The notes: generated by a model not told the origin, from the sequence alone. Positions 31,866 through 42,073 are shown, counted from the first letter of the stretch. The stretch: 64,000 nucleotides of DNA from Psychrobacter sp. (GCF_030454045.1 NZ_JAKDJE010000005.1:1-64000), one strand, 5' to 3'. Program-made: numbers and translations.

Positions 31866-31916
31866 ATAGTACCTATGAGTAAATAGTACCTATGAATAAG
31901 CAGAGCGGATTATCAG

Positions 31917-33311
31917 TTATGCCGCCAGCTGTGATTGAGTGCGAATCACATCATGGGCAAAGTGAGCGAAACCGTTGATGATCGCTTTTGTTTCCTCTCC
32001 AAGCCCTTGATGCACGCTCATAAAATGAATAAAGCCATGTGGTGCGCCCAACACAGTACGGGTTTCAACAGGGACTTTATAACTCTTTAGCTGCTTTGCA
32101 TAAGCAAATGCCTCATCACGCAATACATCGAGTTCAGCGGCGACGATATAGGTCGGGCATACCTTACTATTATCACCAAGCATGGGGGAGTTTAGGATAT
32201 GCAGGCGCGGTAGTGGACTGTTCTCCAAGCAAGCCGCATCAAACACGGCCACATCCGCATGATCTAATAATAGACCTTCACCGTACAGCTCCCAGCTAGG
32301 ATAGTCTGTCTCAATGTCAGTGACAGGGTACAACGGCATCTGTGCCAAAGGCGTGGGTAAGCGCTGTATTAAATCGAACATGTTTTGTCCATCAACGCCC
32401 AGATCTGACCAAGCGTTTTCATTTGGGGCGGTAAGCTGCTGTGCAATCAGCGTAGACAGTCCGCCTCCTGCGCTATCGCCAGCGAGAACAATGCGTGAAG
32501 GTAGCGCACCGAATGTATGGCAATACTCAGTCAGCCAAGCATAAGCGGCAATGCAGTCCATCAATGCCGCAGGCGCAGGACATTCAGGAGCCAAACGATA
32601 ATCCACACTGATAACTGGCCAGCCAGTTTGCTCACACACCGCATGACAGAACTCATGATGCGTGTCGATATCACCGATACAAAACCCGCCACCATGGAAA
32701 AACAACATGGCAGTTTTATCAGGGTTACAAGCCTGTCTTTTTCTAGAGCCGATTTTATGGGTATTTGCTTGATAGCAGCGAATGGTCATATCGCCGTCAT
32801 TAGCATTGGCGATGGTTTTGTCTTCCCAATTGACACGATTCTCCCCTTTTTTGATAAAAGGTTTGATATTGCTCAAACGATGATGGCCCGCTTGATGCCA
32901 AACTCTTGGCGCTTGCATTGCCACCGCATCCGCAGTAAACCTTTCACGAAGCTCAGGCATAGGCGTGAGCTCTAGGGGCGTTTTAAGGTAATTATTAACG
33001 GCAAGAATCAAGCGCAAATGCGCATTGGCGTGCCGATATTGTTTTGAGTGAGGCCCTTTTAAATACGCGATTAAACCCTCTAGTACTGGCGTTGGCAGAT
33101 AGCCAAGGCTTTTCATTGCGTAATGTAAGGTATGTGGCTGGCAGTGAGACATTGGATTGTAACTGAGCATTTTTTCTTTGACGCTCAAGCGCTTTACTCG
33201 ATTATCATCCTCACTCATATCATCGGTGATCCGATTCTTTGACGCCAGATGCAGCGTCATCAATGTTTTATTCAATACAGTGTTGATTGACGATACGGTA
33301 GAATTGGACAT
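31917..33311 (-). CDS. alpha/beta hydrolase (hormone-sensitive lipase family esterase)
   Basis: 464-residue esterase/lipase of the HSL (family IV) group. The oxyanion-hole motif FHGGGFCIGD and the nucleophile elbow GDSAGGG are present. The C-terminal Asp (AAELDVLRDEA) and His (GAPHGFIH) complete the triad. An N-terminal cap region of about 200 residues precedes the core, longer than in most HSL enzymes. The ATG at 33311 (MSNSTVSS) has a purine-rich GAGAAAAG upstream. The ATG at 33377 lacks one. The cytoplasmic location is inferred from the lack of a signal peptide. Confidence 0.85.
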   Translation of the reverse strand: MSNSTVSSINTVLNKTLMTLHLASKNRITDDMSEDDNRVKRLSVKEKMLSYNPMSHCQPHTLHYAMKSLGYLPTPVLEGLIAYLKGPHSKQYRHANAHLRLILAVNNYLKTPLELTPMPELRERFTADAVAMQAPRVWHQAGHHRLSNIKPFIKKGENRVNWEDKTIANANDGDMTIRCYQANTHKIGSRKRQACNPDKTAMLFFHGGGFCIGDIDTHHEFCHAVCEQTGWPVISVDYRLAPECPAPAALMDCIAAYAWLTEYCHTFGALPSRIVLAGDSAGGGLSTLIAQQLTAPNENAWSDLGVDGQNMFDLIQRLPTPLAQMPLYPVTDIETDYPSWELYGEGLLLDHADVAVFDAACLENSPLPRLHILNSPMLGDNSKVCPTYIVAAELDVLRDEAFAYAKQLKSYKVPVETRTVLGAPHGFIHFMSVHQGLGEETKAIINGFAHFAHDVIRTQSQLAA

Positions 33312-33740
33312 AACTTTTCTCGTAGCATTTTTTTGAGTGCCTACTGTGACAGCAGTGTACACTTTGGTATAAGTCATAATAGTTGTAGCAATAATAAGGC
33401 ATTAAGACGCAAAAGAAGGTGTTGTTTGGTAATGTCATGAGCGCTATTGACGGTTTTTTGTACGTTTTGTTAACGTATATTGAGACCAGTTGACACAGCG
33501 GAAAAATGCTGAGTATTTGTTTTAAAGAAAGATCTAACCATATTTGTCGTAAATGCGAAAAATTCCTTTACTTTAGGCTTGAAATTTATACTTACTACCT
33601 TTATCAAGCAGCTATTAGCGCGTATTAATAAAAACAATGAGTCAAAAGTATCCATTATCTGATAAAGGTGTGACATCGTCAGCGATTGGTTTATCGGTCG
33701 CATCTTATCTCAATTATTTTTGAAATTCCAAGGAGCTATT
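33312..33740. promoter_or_regulatory. esterase/grpE divergent region, possible heat-shock promoter
   Basis: CTTGAAA at 33578-33584 is a perfect sigma-32 -35 element. The matching -10 (CCTTTATC, 33598-33605) is poor, so a heat-shock promoter for grpE is only tentative. The region holds no other gene I can support. Confidence 0.3.
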
Positions 33741-34340
33741 ATGAGTGAGCAGAACCCAAATCAAGAAAATTTTGACCAAACGGTCGTCCATGACAACGTC
33801 GAGCATAAAGAAAGTATCTTAGAAGAAACCTTGGATGAGTTTGATCCAAAGAAAAACTCAGGCGAAGAAGCCACAATTGAAAACGAGATCAACCTTGATA
33901 CATTCAAAGCGCGCATCGCTGAATTAGAAGGCGAAGTGAAGCAGGCCAAAGAAAACACTGCTCGTGCTAATGCTGAAGCTTATAACGCCCAAAAGCGTGC
34001 CGAACAAGAAGCGGATAAGAGCAAAAAATTTGCACTACAAAAATTTGCCAAAGAGTTACTCGATATCGTCGATAACTTGGAGCGCGCTATGGAAAACGCA
34101 GATGCAAACGATCCAGTCGCTGAAGGGGTTCAATTAACTCATAAAGCATTGGTCTCTGTACTGACTCGTCATGGTGTCGAAGTGGTTGATCCAGAAGGTG
34201 AGAAGTTCAACGCTGATTTCCATGAAGCCGTGGGTATCGACCCAGAAGCAGAAGCAGATACCGTTGGTACTGTCTTACAAAAAGGCTATAGCCTAAACGG
34301 TCGCTTGTTACGCCCAGCCATGGTACGTGTTGGACAATAA
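33741..34340 (+). CDS. grpE: nucleotide exchange factor GrpE
   Basis: 199-residue nucleotide-exchange factor of DnaK. The acidic N-terminus leads into a long coiled-coil helix (about 60-110, LEGEVKQAKENTARANAEAYNAQKR). The C-terminal beta domain ends in NGRLLRPAMVRV, the family signature. ATG 33741 follows CAAGGAGC with correct spacing. An upstream TTG at 33720 is ignored. grpE-dnaK adjacency is typical, but a 182-bp gap with its own heat-shock-type promoter separates them, and dnaJ is not next. Confidence 0.96.
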   Translation: MSEQNPNQENFDQTVVHDNVEHKESILEETLDEFDPKKNSGEEATIENEINLDTFKARIAELEGEVKQAKENTARANAEAYNAQKRAEQEADKSKKFALQKFAKELLDIVDNLERAMENADANDPVAEGVQLTHKALVSVLTRHGVEVVDPEGEKFNADFHEAVGIDPEAEADTVGTVLQKGYSLNGRLLRPAMVRVGQ

Positions 34341-34421
34341 TATTTTTAGAGGCTAAACCCTACTAATATGAAGGTTTTTCACAAAAAATCACAGGAAAGA
34401 CCATTTTTGCATGATTTTTAC

Positions 34422-34450
34422 CTTGAAAAATATGACAAGCAAACCGATAT
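34422..34450 (+). promoter_or_regulatory. sigma-32-type promoter of dnaK
   Basis: CTTGAAA (34422-34428), 15-bp spacer, CCGATAT (34444-34450). It resembles the heat-shock consensus CTTGAAA-N13-15-CCCCATNT and lies 73 bases before dnaK. Confidence 0.6.
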
Positions 34451-34522
34451 AAAGCAACAAGTGACCGATAGCGGTCAGCATTTAACACCATTTATATTTA
34501 AAACAATTAGGAGTAATTGATT

Positions 34523-36466
34523 ATGGGTAAAGTAATTGGTATTGATTTAGGTACAACTAACTCATGTGTGGCAGTGATGGAAGGTGACAAAGTTAAAGTC
34601 ATCGAAAACGCTGAAGGCACTCGCACCACCCCATCGATCGTCGCATATAAAAATGATGAAACGTTGGTTGGACAATCAGCCAAGCGTCAAGCGGTCACCA
34701 ACCCAAACAACACATTGTTTGCGATTAAGCGTTTGATCGGTCGTCGTTTTGATGACAAAGTCGTGCAAAAAGACATCGGCATGGTGCCTTACAAAATCGC
34801 TAAAGCAGATAACGGTGATGCATGGGTTGAAATCAACGGTAAAAAGCTGGCGCCACCACAGGTTTCTGCTGAAATCTTGAAAAAAATGAAGAAAACAGCA
34901 GAAGACTATCTTGGTGAAAGCGTGACCGAAGCGGTTGTGACTGTACCTGCTTACTTCAATGACTCACAGCGTCAAGCCACCAAAGATGCGGGTAAGATCG
35001 CAGGTCTTGATGTAAAACGTATCATCAACGAGCCAACTGCTGCGGCACTTGCTTACGGTATGGACAAAAAGCAAGGCGATAGCACCGTTGCTGTATATGA
35101 CTTGGGCGGTGGTACTTTTGATATCTCAATCATTGAGATTGCAGATGTAGACGGCGAGCAACAGTTTGAAGTACTAGCGACCAACGGTGATACGTTCCTT
35201 GGTGGTGAAGACTTTGACTCAGCGTTGATCGATTATTTGGTAGCTGAGTTCAAAAAAGAGCAAGACGTAAACCTAAAAGGTGACTCTCTTGCGATGCAAC
35301 GTCTAAAAGAAGCAGCTGAAAAAGCGAAGATTGAGCTATCAAGTGCACAAAGCACTGAAGTGAACTTGCCATATATCACTGCTGACAGCAGTGGTCCTAA
35401 GCACTTGGTCATCACTATCAGCCGCTCTAAGCTTGAAAGCCTAACCGAAGATCTAGTACAGCGCACGATGGACCCTTGTAAAACTGCCCTTGAAGATGCT
35501 GGCCTAAAAATTGGCGATATCAACGATGTAATCTTGGTTGGTGGTCAGACTCGTATGCCACTTGTACAACAAAAAGTGCAAGAGTTCTTTGGTCAAGAGC
35601 CACGTAAAGACGTGAACCCTGACGAAGCAGTGGCTGCAGGTGCTGCAATCCAAGGTGCCGTATTGTCTGGTGACAAAACTGACGTATTGCTACTTGATGT
35701 GACGCCATTGACACTAGGTATCGAAACCATGGGCGGTGTCATGACCCCAGTTATCGAGAAAAACACCATGATTCCTACCAAGAAATCACAGGTATTCTCA
35801 ACCGCTGAAGACAACCAGCCAGCAGTTACTATTCAGGTATATCAAGGTGAGCGTAAAATCGCGAACCAAAACAAATTGCTTGGTCGTTTTGACTTGACGG
35901 ATATTCCACCAGCACCACGTGGCCTACCGCAAATCGAAGTATCTTTTGACATCAATGCTGATGGTATCATGAACATCTCAGCAACCGATAAAGGTACTGG
36001 TAAAGCACAGAGCATCCAAATCAAAGCGGATTCTGGTTTGTCGGATGAAGAAGTCGAGCAAATGGTTCGTGATGCAGAGGCTAATGCTGCTGAAGATGAG
36101 AAATTCGCTAATCTAGCGCAAGTTCGTAACGAAGCAGATGGTCGTATCCATGCCGTACAAAAAGCGCTAAAAGAAGCAGAAGATAAAGTCACTGATGAAG
36201 AAAAATCAACAGTAGAATCTGCGATCACTGAGCTTGAAGCGGCGGCGAAAGAAGATGACCATGACGAAATCAAAGCCAAGCTTGAAGCGCTAGACAATGC
36301 ATTCTTGCCAGTTAGCCAGAAGATTTATGCTGATAGCGGCGCAGGTAGCGAGGGTATGGATCCAAGCCAGTTCCAACAAGGTGCTGAAGGCGCAGCAGAC
36401 AACAACCAAGCCGACGATGACGTGGTTGATGCAGAGTTTACTGAAGTGAACGACGACAAAAAATAA
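34523..36466 (+). CDS. dnaK: chaperone DnaK (Hsp70)
   Basis: 647-residue Hsp70. The ATPase domain begins [35 protein letters not shown] and [13 protein letters not shown] are the phosphate and adenosine motifs. The interdomain linker is [19 protein letters not shown]. The C-terminal lid and tail end in the acidic [17 protein letters not shown], matching the EEVD-like bacterial DVVDAEF motif. The start is ATG 34523 after TAGGAG. A TTG two codons earlier is ignored. It is followed by a strong bidirectional terminator. Confidence 0.98.
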   Translation: MGKVIGIDLGTTNSCVAVMEGDKVKVIENAEGTRTTPSIVAYKNDETLVGQSAKRQAVTNPNNTLFAIKRLIGRRFDDKVVQKDIGMVPYKIAKADNGDAWVEINGKKLAPPQVSAEILKKMKKTAEDYLGESVTEAVVTVPAYFNDSQRQATKDAGKIAGLDVKRIINEPTAAALAYGMDKKQGDSTVAVYDLGGGTFDISIIEIADVDGEQQFEVLATNGDTFLGGEDFDSALIDYLVAEFKKEQDVNLKGDSLAMQRLKEAAEKAKIELSSAQSTEVNLPYITADSSGPKHLVITISRSKLESLTEDLVQRTMDPCKTALEDAGLKIGDINDVILVGGQTRMPLVQQKVQEFFGQEPRKDVNPDEAVAAGAAIQGAVLSGDKTDVLLLDVTPLTLGIETMGGVMTPVIEKNTMIPTKKSQVFSTAEDNQPAVTIQVYQGERKIANQNKLLGRFDLTDIPPAPRGLPQIEVSFDINADGIMNISATDKGTGKAQSIQIKADSGLSDEEVEQMVRDAEANAAEDEKFANLAQVRNEADGRIHAVQKALKEAEDKVTDEEKSTVESAITELEAAAKEDDHDEIKAKLEALDNAFLPVSQKIYADSGAGSEGMDPSQFQQGAEGAADNNQADDDVVDAEFTEVNDDKK

Positions 36467-36504
36467 TCGTCTTAGTTCATGTAAGATAATAAAGTCTTTG
36501 TAAT

Positions 36505-36534
36505 AAAAAACGCACCTTAAGGGGTGCGTTTTTT
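36505..36534. terminator. bidirectional terminator between dnaK and bioC
   Basis: Perfect 12-bp stem (36505-36516 with 36523-36534), 6-nt loop, A-run and T-run on the two sides. Confidence 0.92.
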
Positions 36535-36573
36535 ATGTCTGTTCTTTAAGCGTATTGTCGTCGAAACGCGTTA

Positions 36574-37467
36574 TCATGGTAGCTGTGCATCAATGATTAA
36601 GACGTCGTAAGTCAGATATACGCAAGACTGACCGTCCTCATCTACCCCTGCAAACTGCTGCCAATAATCATGCTCGAATGCTTGCAAGCGGGTTTTGGTC
36701 CAGACAAAAGGCTGCATGTTAGATGTTTGTTCACCAATCGTTTGCTTGCCACAGGTTTGATTGCTATCTATTTGATTGGTCGATACACCTGTCATCTTCA
36801 TATGTTTGAGCACATCATAAGGCTGGGCAAATGGCACATTGAAACGCTGTGTTGATAGCTTTATGTGTTGAAATCCCGCTTGATCTAGCGCTGATTGCCA
36901 TTCACTAATATCTGGATAATGCAGTCCTTGTCCTGTTAGGGTTTTTATTTGCAAGAAATTATCTGGGGTAAAGGTGCTTAGCAATAACTGCCCGTCAGGT
37001 TTTAGCCGTGAGGCTGACTGTGCAATTAAATGCAGTGGGTTATCGAACCACTGAATCGCATTAGCGCTAATGATTAAGCTATGCTCACCGCCTAAATCCA
37101 TGGTTTCAGCATCGCCTATCAATATCTCTGCTTGTGGCAACTCCTGTTGTAAAAGCGCGGCTTGTTGCTCGCATAATTCATTGATAGACCATCGCTCACT
37201 GTGTAAATGTGCTGCCAATAGCTGGGTCAACTGCCCTGTGCCTGCACCGACCTCAAGTATGCTCTCTTGATGGTTATCATTGATGGCGGTCAGTAAGTAC
37301 TGACAAATCTGCTGCTGAATATGAGCATGTTTGTCGTACTGATTGGCTTGTGAAAAGTGACGCGCAATGATCTGTTTACGGGCACTGAGCTTAGAGATAG
37401 CAGGATGGTGTTCCATAATCGTTCTTTCGCATAAAAGTTTATAATGAGCGTCAAAGGCTGCGGTCAT
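36574..37467 (-). CDS. bioC: malonyl-ACP O-methyltransferase BioC
   Basis: SAM-dependent methyltransferase that masks malonyl-ACP to start pimelate synthesis for biotin. 297 residues from the chosen start. Motif I EVGAGTGQLTQLL and the post-I acidic ILIGDAETMD are visible, with the BioC-like HFSQANQYDKHAHIQQQ start of the core. The ATG at 37467 overlaps the bioF stop codon (TAATG), indicating translational coupling. ATG at 37416 (MEHHPAIS) is an alternative with a family-like N-terminus. A polar insert (about 230-260, Asn/Gln/Thr-rich) is unusual. Confidence 0.85.
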   Translation of the reverse strand: MTAAFDAHYKLLCERTIMEHHPAISKLSARKQIIARHFSQANQYDKHAHIQQQICQYLLTAINDNHQESILEVGAGTGQLTQLLAAHLHSERWSINELCEQQAALLQQELPQAEILIGDAETMDLGGEHSLIISANAIQWFDNPLHLIAQSASRLKPDGQLLLSTFTPDNFLQIKTLTGQGLHYPDISEWQSALDQAGFQHIKLSTQRFNVPFAQPYDVLKHMKMTGVSTNQIDSNQTCGKQTIGEQTSNMQPFVWTKTRLQAFEHDYWQQFAGVDEDGQSCVYLTYDVLIIDAQLP

Positions 37468-38699
37468 TATATAGATAGTTGCCTGATCAAACGCTCGCAT
37501 TCATCATAAGTGATGGCAGCATTAAGTACCAAGCGAATGCGTGATGTATTGGCAGGGACGGTCGGTGGCCTAATAGGCAGCGCATAAAATCCAGCGTCTT
37601 GGAGCTGATTTGCCTTTGTCATGGTACGAGCGTTGTCACCCAAAATATAGGGCACAATAGGCGATTCATAGATAGGTGTGGCTAACGATGATGGTACACG
37701 ATATTCAGGGTTAATGGCTTGGCTCAGTTGTAATGAAATCTGCGCCAAATGCTCTCGACGTGTCTGTAGCTGCGGCATTTTTGCCAAAATAAACCGTGTC
37801 CATGCATGATTGATCGGTGGCAAGGCAGTACTAAAAATCAACGGACGCATCTGATTAATCAGCCATGATTTAACGATCTTGTCACATAGAATATAAGCAC
37901 CAACGGAGGCAAATGCTTTACCAAAGGTTCCTACTAAGTAGTCAATATCAGCCAAGGTATGGGTTTCCTCAGCCAGCCCTAATCCTTGCGCGCCGAGCAC
38001 ACCGACGGCATGGGCGTCGTCGACATACAGCTCGACACGACTATCAGTGGCTTTGAGGGTGATCAATGCAGGTAAATCTGCGCGATCACCATCCATACTG
38101 AAGATACTTTCGGTGACGATGATGATACGTTCCACGTCCTCTTCAACCTGCATAAGCATAGCAGCCAAATGCGCATAATCATTGTGTCGATAGCGGCGAT
38201 ACAGGCAGCGTTTGCTTTCGCTGAGTTTAATACCATCAATCATACTGGCGTGTACCAGCTTGTCTGCCAAAATAACCGTCTTCACTGGTAGTGCAGTCAA
38301 TGCAGGTAAGATCCCGATATTGGCGTGGTAGCCACTATTTAATACCAAGGCAGATTTCGTCGCGGTTTGACTTATTCCAGCTGCGGTTTCATACCACGCT
38401 TGTAGCTCATCCTCTAACGCCTGTAGCTGTGTATCATTGCCAGTTAACAGACGCGATGATGTTGCGCTCATTTTGGGCAAACAGTCCATTGATTGCTGAA
38501 TAAATTCAAAAAACTCACGCTGCAACTCAGCATCACTGCCCAAACCTAGATAATCGTTGCTAGCAATATTTAATAGGGTATTGTCATCAGCAATTACATA
38601 CCGTCCGTGGTGTTCGATATCTGGTAATTTGCGATATTGTTGTTTGTCTTTGAGTTGTAAGAGCGCAGTTTGTAGCTGCGCGTCGATAAAAGCTGACAT
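37467..38699 (-). CDS. bioF: 8-amino-7-oxononanoate synthase BioF
   Basis: PLP enzyme condensing pimeloyl-ACP with alanine in biotin synthesis. 410 residues from ATG 38699, which has AAGGATGGC upstream. The frame is open to 38825 but that extension has no support. Motifs: NDYLGLGSD near the N-terminus, SGYHANIG, VDDAHAVGVLGAQGLG, and the PLP-lysine region VGTFGKAFASVGAY. It is upstream of and overlaps bioC, forming a bioF-bioC operon. Other bio genes are not in the window. Confidence 0.93.
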   Translation of the reverse strand: MSAFIDAQLQTALLQLKDKQQYRKLPDIEHHGRYVIADDNTLLNIASNDYLGLGSDAELQREFFEFIQQSMDCLPKMSATSSRLLTGNDTQLQALEDELQAWYETAAGISQTATKSALVLNSGYHANIGILPALTALPVKTVILADKLVHASMIDGIKLSESKRCLYRRYRHNDYAHLAAMLMQVEEDVERIIIVTESIFSMDGDRADLPALITLKATDSRVELYVDDAHAVGVLGAQGLGLAEETHTLADIDYLVGTFGKAFASVGAYILCDKIVKSWLINQMRPLIFSTALPPINHAWTRFILAKMPQLQTRREHLAQISLQLSQAINPEYRVPSSLATPIYESPIVPYILGDNARTMTKANQLQDAGFYALPIRPPTVPANTSRIRLVLNAAITYDECERLIRQLSI

Positions 38700-38982
38700 G
38701 CAGAGCCATCCTTTTTCTTTATTCGTCAGTATATGCGGAACACAATGAGTAGGGATTATTGCACAAAAACGGGATGTGTAACAAAAAGTTTCATATATCA
38801 GCCTTTGTAACCCGAGCACTGACAAATGCTTTCAAATCTTAACTCTCATACCATTAAACACTGACAGAGTGTCTGAAATAGTTTGTTACTATGTACCCAT
38901 CGTTAGCAAACAAGGCGATACGGCCAAATGGTCAATACAACTAAATAACTTGTTTGTCCAAATTTACTTGAAGGAGCTAATA

Positions 38983-39522
38983 ATGAAAACTCTACAAAAA
39001 ACTATACTTGCACTAGCAACTGGTTCTTTACTTACTGTAGGTGCAAACGCCGCTGTTAACTATGGTAACGGCTATACAGGTCAGCCATACGTTGGTGCCA
39101 AGATCGGTCAATTTGACAATGATGTAGACGGTGATGATCCAACTGCATACGGTGTATATGCTGGTTATAACTTCGATCCTAACTTTGGTATGGAAGTTGA
39201 ATATGTTGGTTCAGATGATGCCGACCTAGACAACAATGCTGGCGACTATGATACCAAAACTTATGGCGCGTACGGTACTTACCGTTACACGTTCCCAAAT
39301 ACTGCACTATATGCCAAAGGTAAACTTGGTATCGCTAAAACAGAGCTAGAAGCTGATTTTGATAACGGTAACAATGACTCAGTCAGTGATACTGGTATTG
39401 CTGGTGGTATCGGTCTTGGTTATGCGGTGAATCCTAACTTCAATGTCGAAACAGAATATGCCATGATGGATAGTGATGCAGATACTAAGCTGCTTACTGT
39501 AGGCGCTAACTTAAAGTTCTAA
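38983..39522 (+). CDS. outer-membrane beta-barrel protein (OmpA-like), copy 1
   Basis: 179-residue exported protein. The signal peptide MKTLQKTILALATGSLLTVGANA is followed by an eight-stranded barrel-like pattern of alternating residues. The segments YVGAKIGQFD, YGVYAGYNFDPNFGMEVEYVG and YGAYGTYRYTFPNTALYAKGKLGIAK are typical of OmpA/OprF-like or OmpW-type small barrels. It ends in Phe, as expected for Bam-dependent insertion. The ribosome binding site AAGGAG decides ATG 38983. The acidic surface loops rich in Asp suggest calcium or cold/salt adaptation, which is inference only. It is a tandem paralogue of the next gene. Confidence 0.85.
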   Translation: MKTLQKTILALATGSLLTVGANAAVNYGNGYTGQPYVGAKIGQFDNDVDGDDPTAYGVYAGYNFDPNFGMEVEYVGSDDADLDNNAGDYDTKTYGAYGTYRYTFPNTALYAKGKLGIAKTELEADFDNGNNDSVSDTGIAGGIGLGYAVNPNFNVETEYAMMDSDADTKLLTVGANLKF

Positions 39523-39561
39523 GATAATATAGCGTACTTGTACCTATAGTCAAAAACGAAG

Positions 39562-39590
39562 AAACGACCATTTTATATGGTCGTTTTTTT
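39562..39590 (+). terminator. terminator after barrel copy 1
   Basis: AAACGACCAT pairs with ATGGTCGTTT around a 5-nt loop, followed by T-rich sequence. Confidence 0.88.
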
Positions 39591-39740
39591 ATGCTTGTAA
39601 AATATTTTTGCAACACATGTTTACTTTGACAAATAATTTGGTATGATACCGCCACTACTAATAACAAGTAGAAAATAGTTGAGTAGTATTTGATATTAAA
39701 CAAATTATTTGTTTATTTAATCCAAGGTTGAAAATACTTT

Positions 39741-40292
39741 ATGAAAAATCTACAAAAAACGTTACTTGCAGTAATCGCAGGCTCAGTAATGACCATGAGC
39801 GCACAAGCAGCCATTTCTTATGGTGCTGGCCAATCATACGTTGGTATTAAAGCTGGTCAATTCATGGTAGATGCTGATGATTTAGATGATCCAACCGCAT
39901 ATGGCGTTTATGCTGGTTATAACTTCGATCCTAACTTTGGTGCTGAGATTGAGTATGTAGGTTCTAATGACGCTGATGTTGATACAGGTAACAGTGGCAT
40001 TGACGCTGAATTTGATCTAAAAACTTATGGTGCTTATGGTACTTACCGTTATGCATTCCCAAATACTGGCTTATATGCAAAAGGTAAACTAGGCTTTGCT
40101 AAAGCTGAGATTGAAGTTTCTGCTGAGGACTTTCTTGGAAACTCTGGAAGTGACAGCGATAGCGACAGTGGTGTAGCTGGCGGTATTGGCTTGGGTTATA
40201 ACTTCAATCCTAATATGAGTGTTGAAGCTGAATATGACTATGTTGCTGAAGACCTTACGCTATTAACTCTTGGTGCACATTACAAATTCTAA
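39741..40292 (+). CDS. outer-membrane beta-barrel protein (OmpA-like), copy 2
   Basis: 183-residue paralogue of the preceding gene. It has the signal peptide MKNLQKTLLAVIAGSVMTMSAQA and the same strand pattern (YVGIKAGQF, YGVYAGYNFDPNFGAEIEYVG, YGAYGTYRYAFPNTGLYAKGKLGFAK), and it ends in Phe (GAHYKF). Loops differ, with a Ser/Asp-rich SDSDSDSG loop. It has its own leader and its own terminator, so the two genes can be regulated separately. Function is not established beyond outer-membrane barrel. Confidence 0.85.
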   Translation: MKNLQKTLLAVIAGSVMTMSAQAAISYGAGQSYVGIKAGQFMVDADDLDDPTAYGVYAGYNFDPNFGAEIEYVGSNDADVDTGNSGIDAEFDLKTYGAYGTYRYAFPNTGLYAKGKLGFAKAEIEVSAEDFLGNSGSDSDSDSGVAGGIGLGYNFNPNMSVEAEYDYVAEDLTLLTLGAHYKF

Positions 40293-40314
40293 GCTTTGAT
40301 TTGTGTGGATGACT

Positions 40315-40347
40315 AAAAGCGATCACTCTAAGTGGTCGTTTTTTTTG
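40315..40347 (+). terminator. terminator after barrel copy 2
   Basis: CGATCACT pairs with AGTGGTCG (one G-T pair) around CTA, followed by eight T. Confidence 0.85.
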
Positions 40348-40485
40348 TGCTAGTTTTAATATTCATTATGCTTGTTTTATCAAAATACCACACCATAAAT
40401 AATAATAGGTAATTGATTTTTAAGATAATATTATCTTAAAAACTGTGCTACATTGGAAGGTAGGCAGATACAGGAGTAGACAGCG

Positions 40486-41082
40486 ATGATTGAGACTATC
40501 TGGATGATTGAACCTTGGCATTGGTTGGTGTTAGGCTTCTCTTTGATGATTGCTGAGATATTTATTCCAACTTTTGCAAGTCTTTGGTTTGGCGCGGCGG
40601 CTGTGATTGTTGCCGCTTTAGCGTGGTTGCTCCCCGTTCCATTATTATTTCAGGTACTGATCTGGCTTACGCTATCGGTTTTGTTTATGTTTGCTTGGGT
40701 CAAATACATCAAGCCGCTGTCCATAAACCGCAAAAAGGCGGGGCAGAGTAGTGATCTGATTATTGGTGAGACGGGCATGATCGTGGTCAAACCGCAAAAA
40801 GGCATTTCAGGTATAGTGCGCTTTAACGTGCCTATTTGGGGTGCAGATGAGTGGCCATGTCGCACAGCAGGCGTGAATGTCGAGACAGGTGATCGTGTGG
40901 TGGTCATAAAGGTGGTCGGCGATGAGATGGTGGTTGCACCCACGCAGCGCCTCCAAGCACCCAAAACCATACGGCCAAACATTACTCCAACGATTAACAG
41001 TCAAGTGCCTGCCAAACAATCTAAAGCGGCTAGACTAAGTTTGCACAAACCCGATCTCAAAGAGACAGGTACTAGCAAATAA
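40486..41082 (+). CDS. NfeD family membrane protein
   Basis: 198-residue protein with two or three N-terminal transmembrane helices (about 10-75, including HWLVLGFSLMIAEIFIPTFASLWFG) and a C-terminal OB-fold NfeD domain (IGETGMIVVKPQKGISGIVRF to GDRVVVIKVVGDEMVV). It partners the SPFH protein encoded 90 bp downstream. NfeD-SPFH pairs form membrane microdomain complexes. A basic tail of about 35 residues follows the OB-fold. Confidence 0.9.
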   Translation: MIETIWMIEPWHWLVLGFSLMIAEIFIPTFASLWFGAAAVIVAALAWLLPVPLLFQVLIWLTLSVLFMFAWVKYIKPLSINRKKAGQSSDLIIGETGMIVVKPQKGISGIVRFNVPIWGADEWPCRTAGVNVETGDRVVVIKVVGDEMVVAPTQRLQAPKTIRPNITPTINSQVPAKQSKAARLSLHKPDLKETGTSK

Positions 41083-41172
41083 ACGTTATCAGGTACTAAA
41101 GATTTTTAAATTAAGAAAAAAAGGACATAAATCACGTCGCTGGCAAATAAAGCAAGGATCAAGGAGAATCAC

Positions 41173-42054
41173 ATGGGTAGTATCTTGAGTAGTTTAAATG
41201 GCGTGGGTATCGTGATGCTGGTATTGGCAGCATTGGTGATTTTTACCGTTTTTAAAGGCGTTTGTATTGTCCCGCAAGGGTACAAGTGGGTCGTGCAACG
41301 GCTGGGTAAATATCAGCAAACTCTAGAGCCTGGCTTTAGTATCATCATTCCTTTTGTGGATAGAGTCGCTTATAAAGTCACCACAAAGGACATCGTACTA
41401 GATATCCCATCTCAAGAAGTCATCACCCGTGATAACGTGGTCATCATCGCTAATGCTGTGGCTTATATCAACATCTTGCGTCCAGACAAAGCGGTCTACG
41501 GTATTGAAGATTATGAACATGGTATCCGCAATTTGGTACAAACCTCCTTGCGCTCTATTATTGGTGAGATGGATTTGGATAATGCCTTATCGAGTCGTGA
41601 TGAGATTAAAGCCTTGCTCAAACAGGCGATCTCAGAAGACATCGCCGATTGGGGTATTACGCTTAAAACCGTAGAGATTCAAGACATTAATCCCTCGCAA
41701 ACCATGCAAGCCTCTATGGAAGAGCAGGCAGCGGCAGAGCGTCTACGCCGAGCGACCGTTACTCGTGCTGATGGTCAAAAACAAGCTGCTATTTTGGAAG
41801 CAGATGGACGTCTGGAAGCCTCACGCCGCGATGCCGAAGCGCAAGTGGTACTGGCTAAAGGCTCAGAGGAATCAATTCGTCTTATCACAGCGGCGATGGG
41901 TGATGAAGAGATGCCGATTGTCTACTTACTTGGCGAGCAGTACATCAAGTCTATTCGTCAACTGGCGGAGTCTGACAATTCAAAAATGGTGGTGTTGCCA
42001 GCCGATATCTTGAGCACTGTTAAAGGGATGGTAGGCGATAAATTAAAGCTGTAA
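41173..42054 (+). CDS. qmcA: SPFH/stomatin-like protein (QmcA-like)
   Basis: 293-residue membrane-anchored SPFH/Band-7 protein resembling E. coli QmcA. One N-terminal hydrophobic helix (about 10-30) is followed by VPQGYKWVVQRLGKYQQTLEPGF and the SPFH domain with YEHGIRNLVQTSLRSIIGEMDLD. An EAxA-rich coiled coil (about 175-235) mediates oligomerisation. The ribosome binding site AAGGAGAA is strong. It is encoded with NfeD, a conserved pair. Confidence 0.92.
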   Translation: MGSILSSLNGVGIVMLVLAALVIFTVFKGVCIVPQGYKWVVQRLGKYQQTLEPGFSIIIPFVDRVAYKVTTKDIVLDIPSQEVITRDNVVIIANAVAYINILRPDKAVYGIEDYEHGIRNLVQTSLRSIIGEMDLDNALSSRDEIKALLKQAISEDIADWGITLKTVEIQDINPSQTMQASMEEQAAAERLRRATVTRADGQKQAAILEADGRLEASRRDAEAQVVLAKGSEESIRLITAAMGDEEMPIVYLLGEQYIKSIRQLAESDNSKMVVLPADILSTVKGMVGDKLKL

Positions 42055-42073
42055 ATATTTCAAAAAATATCGC

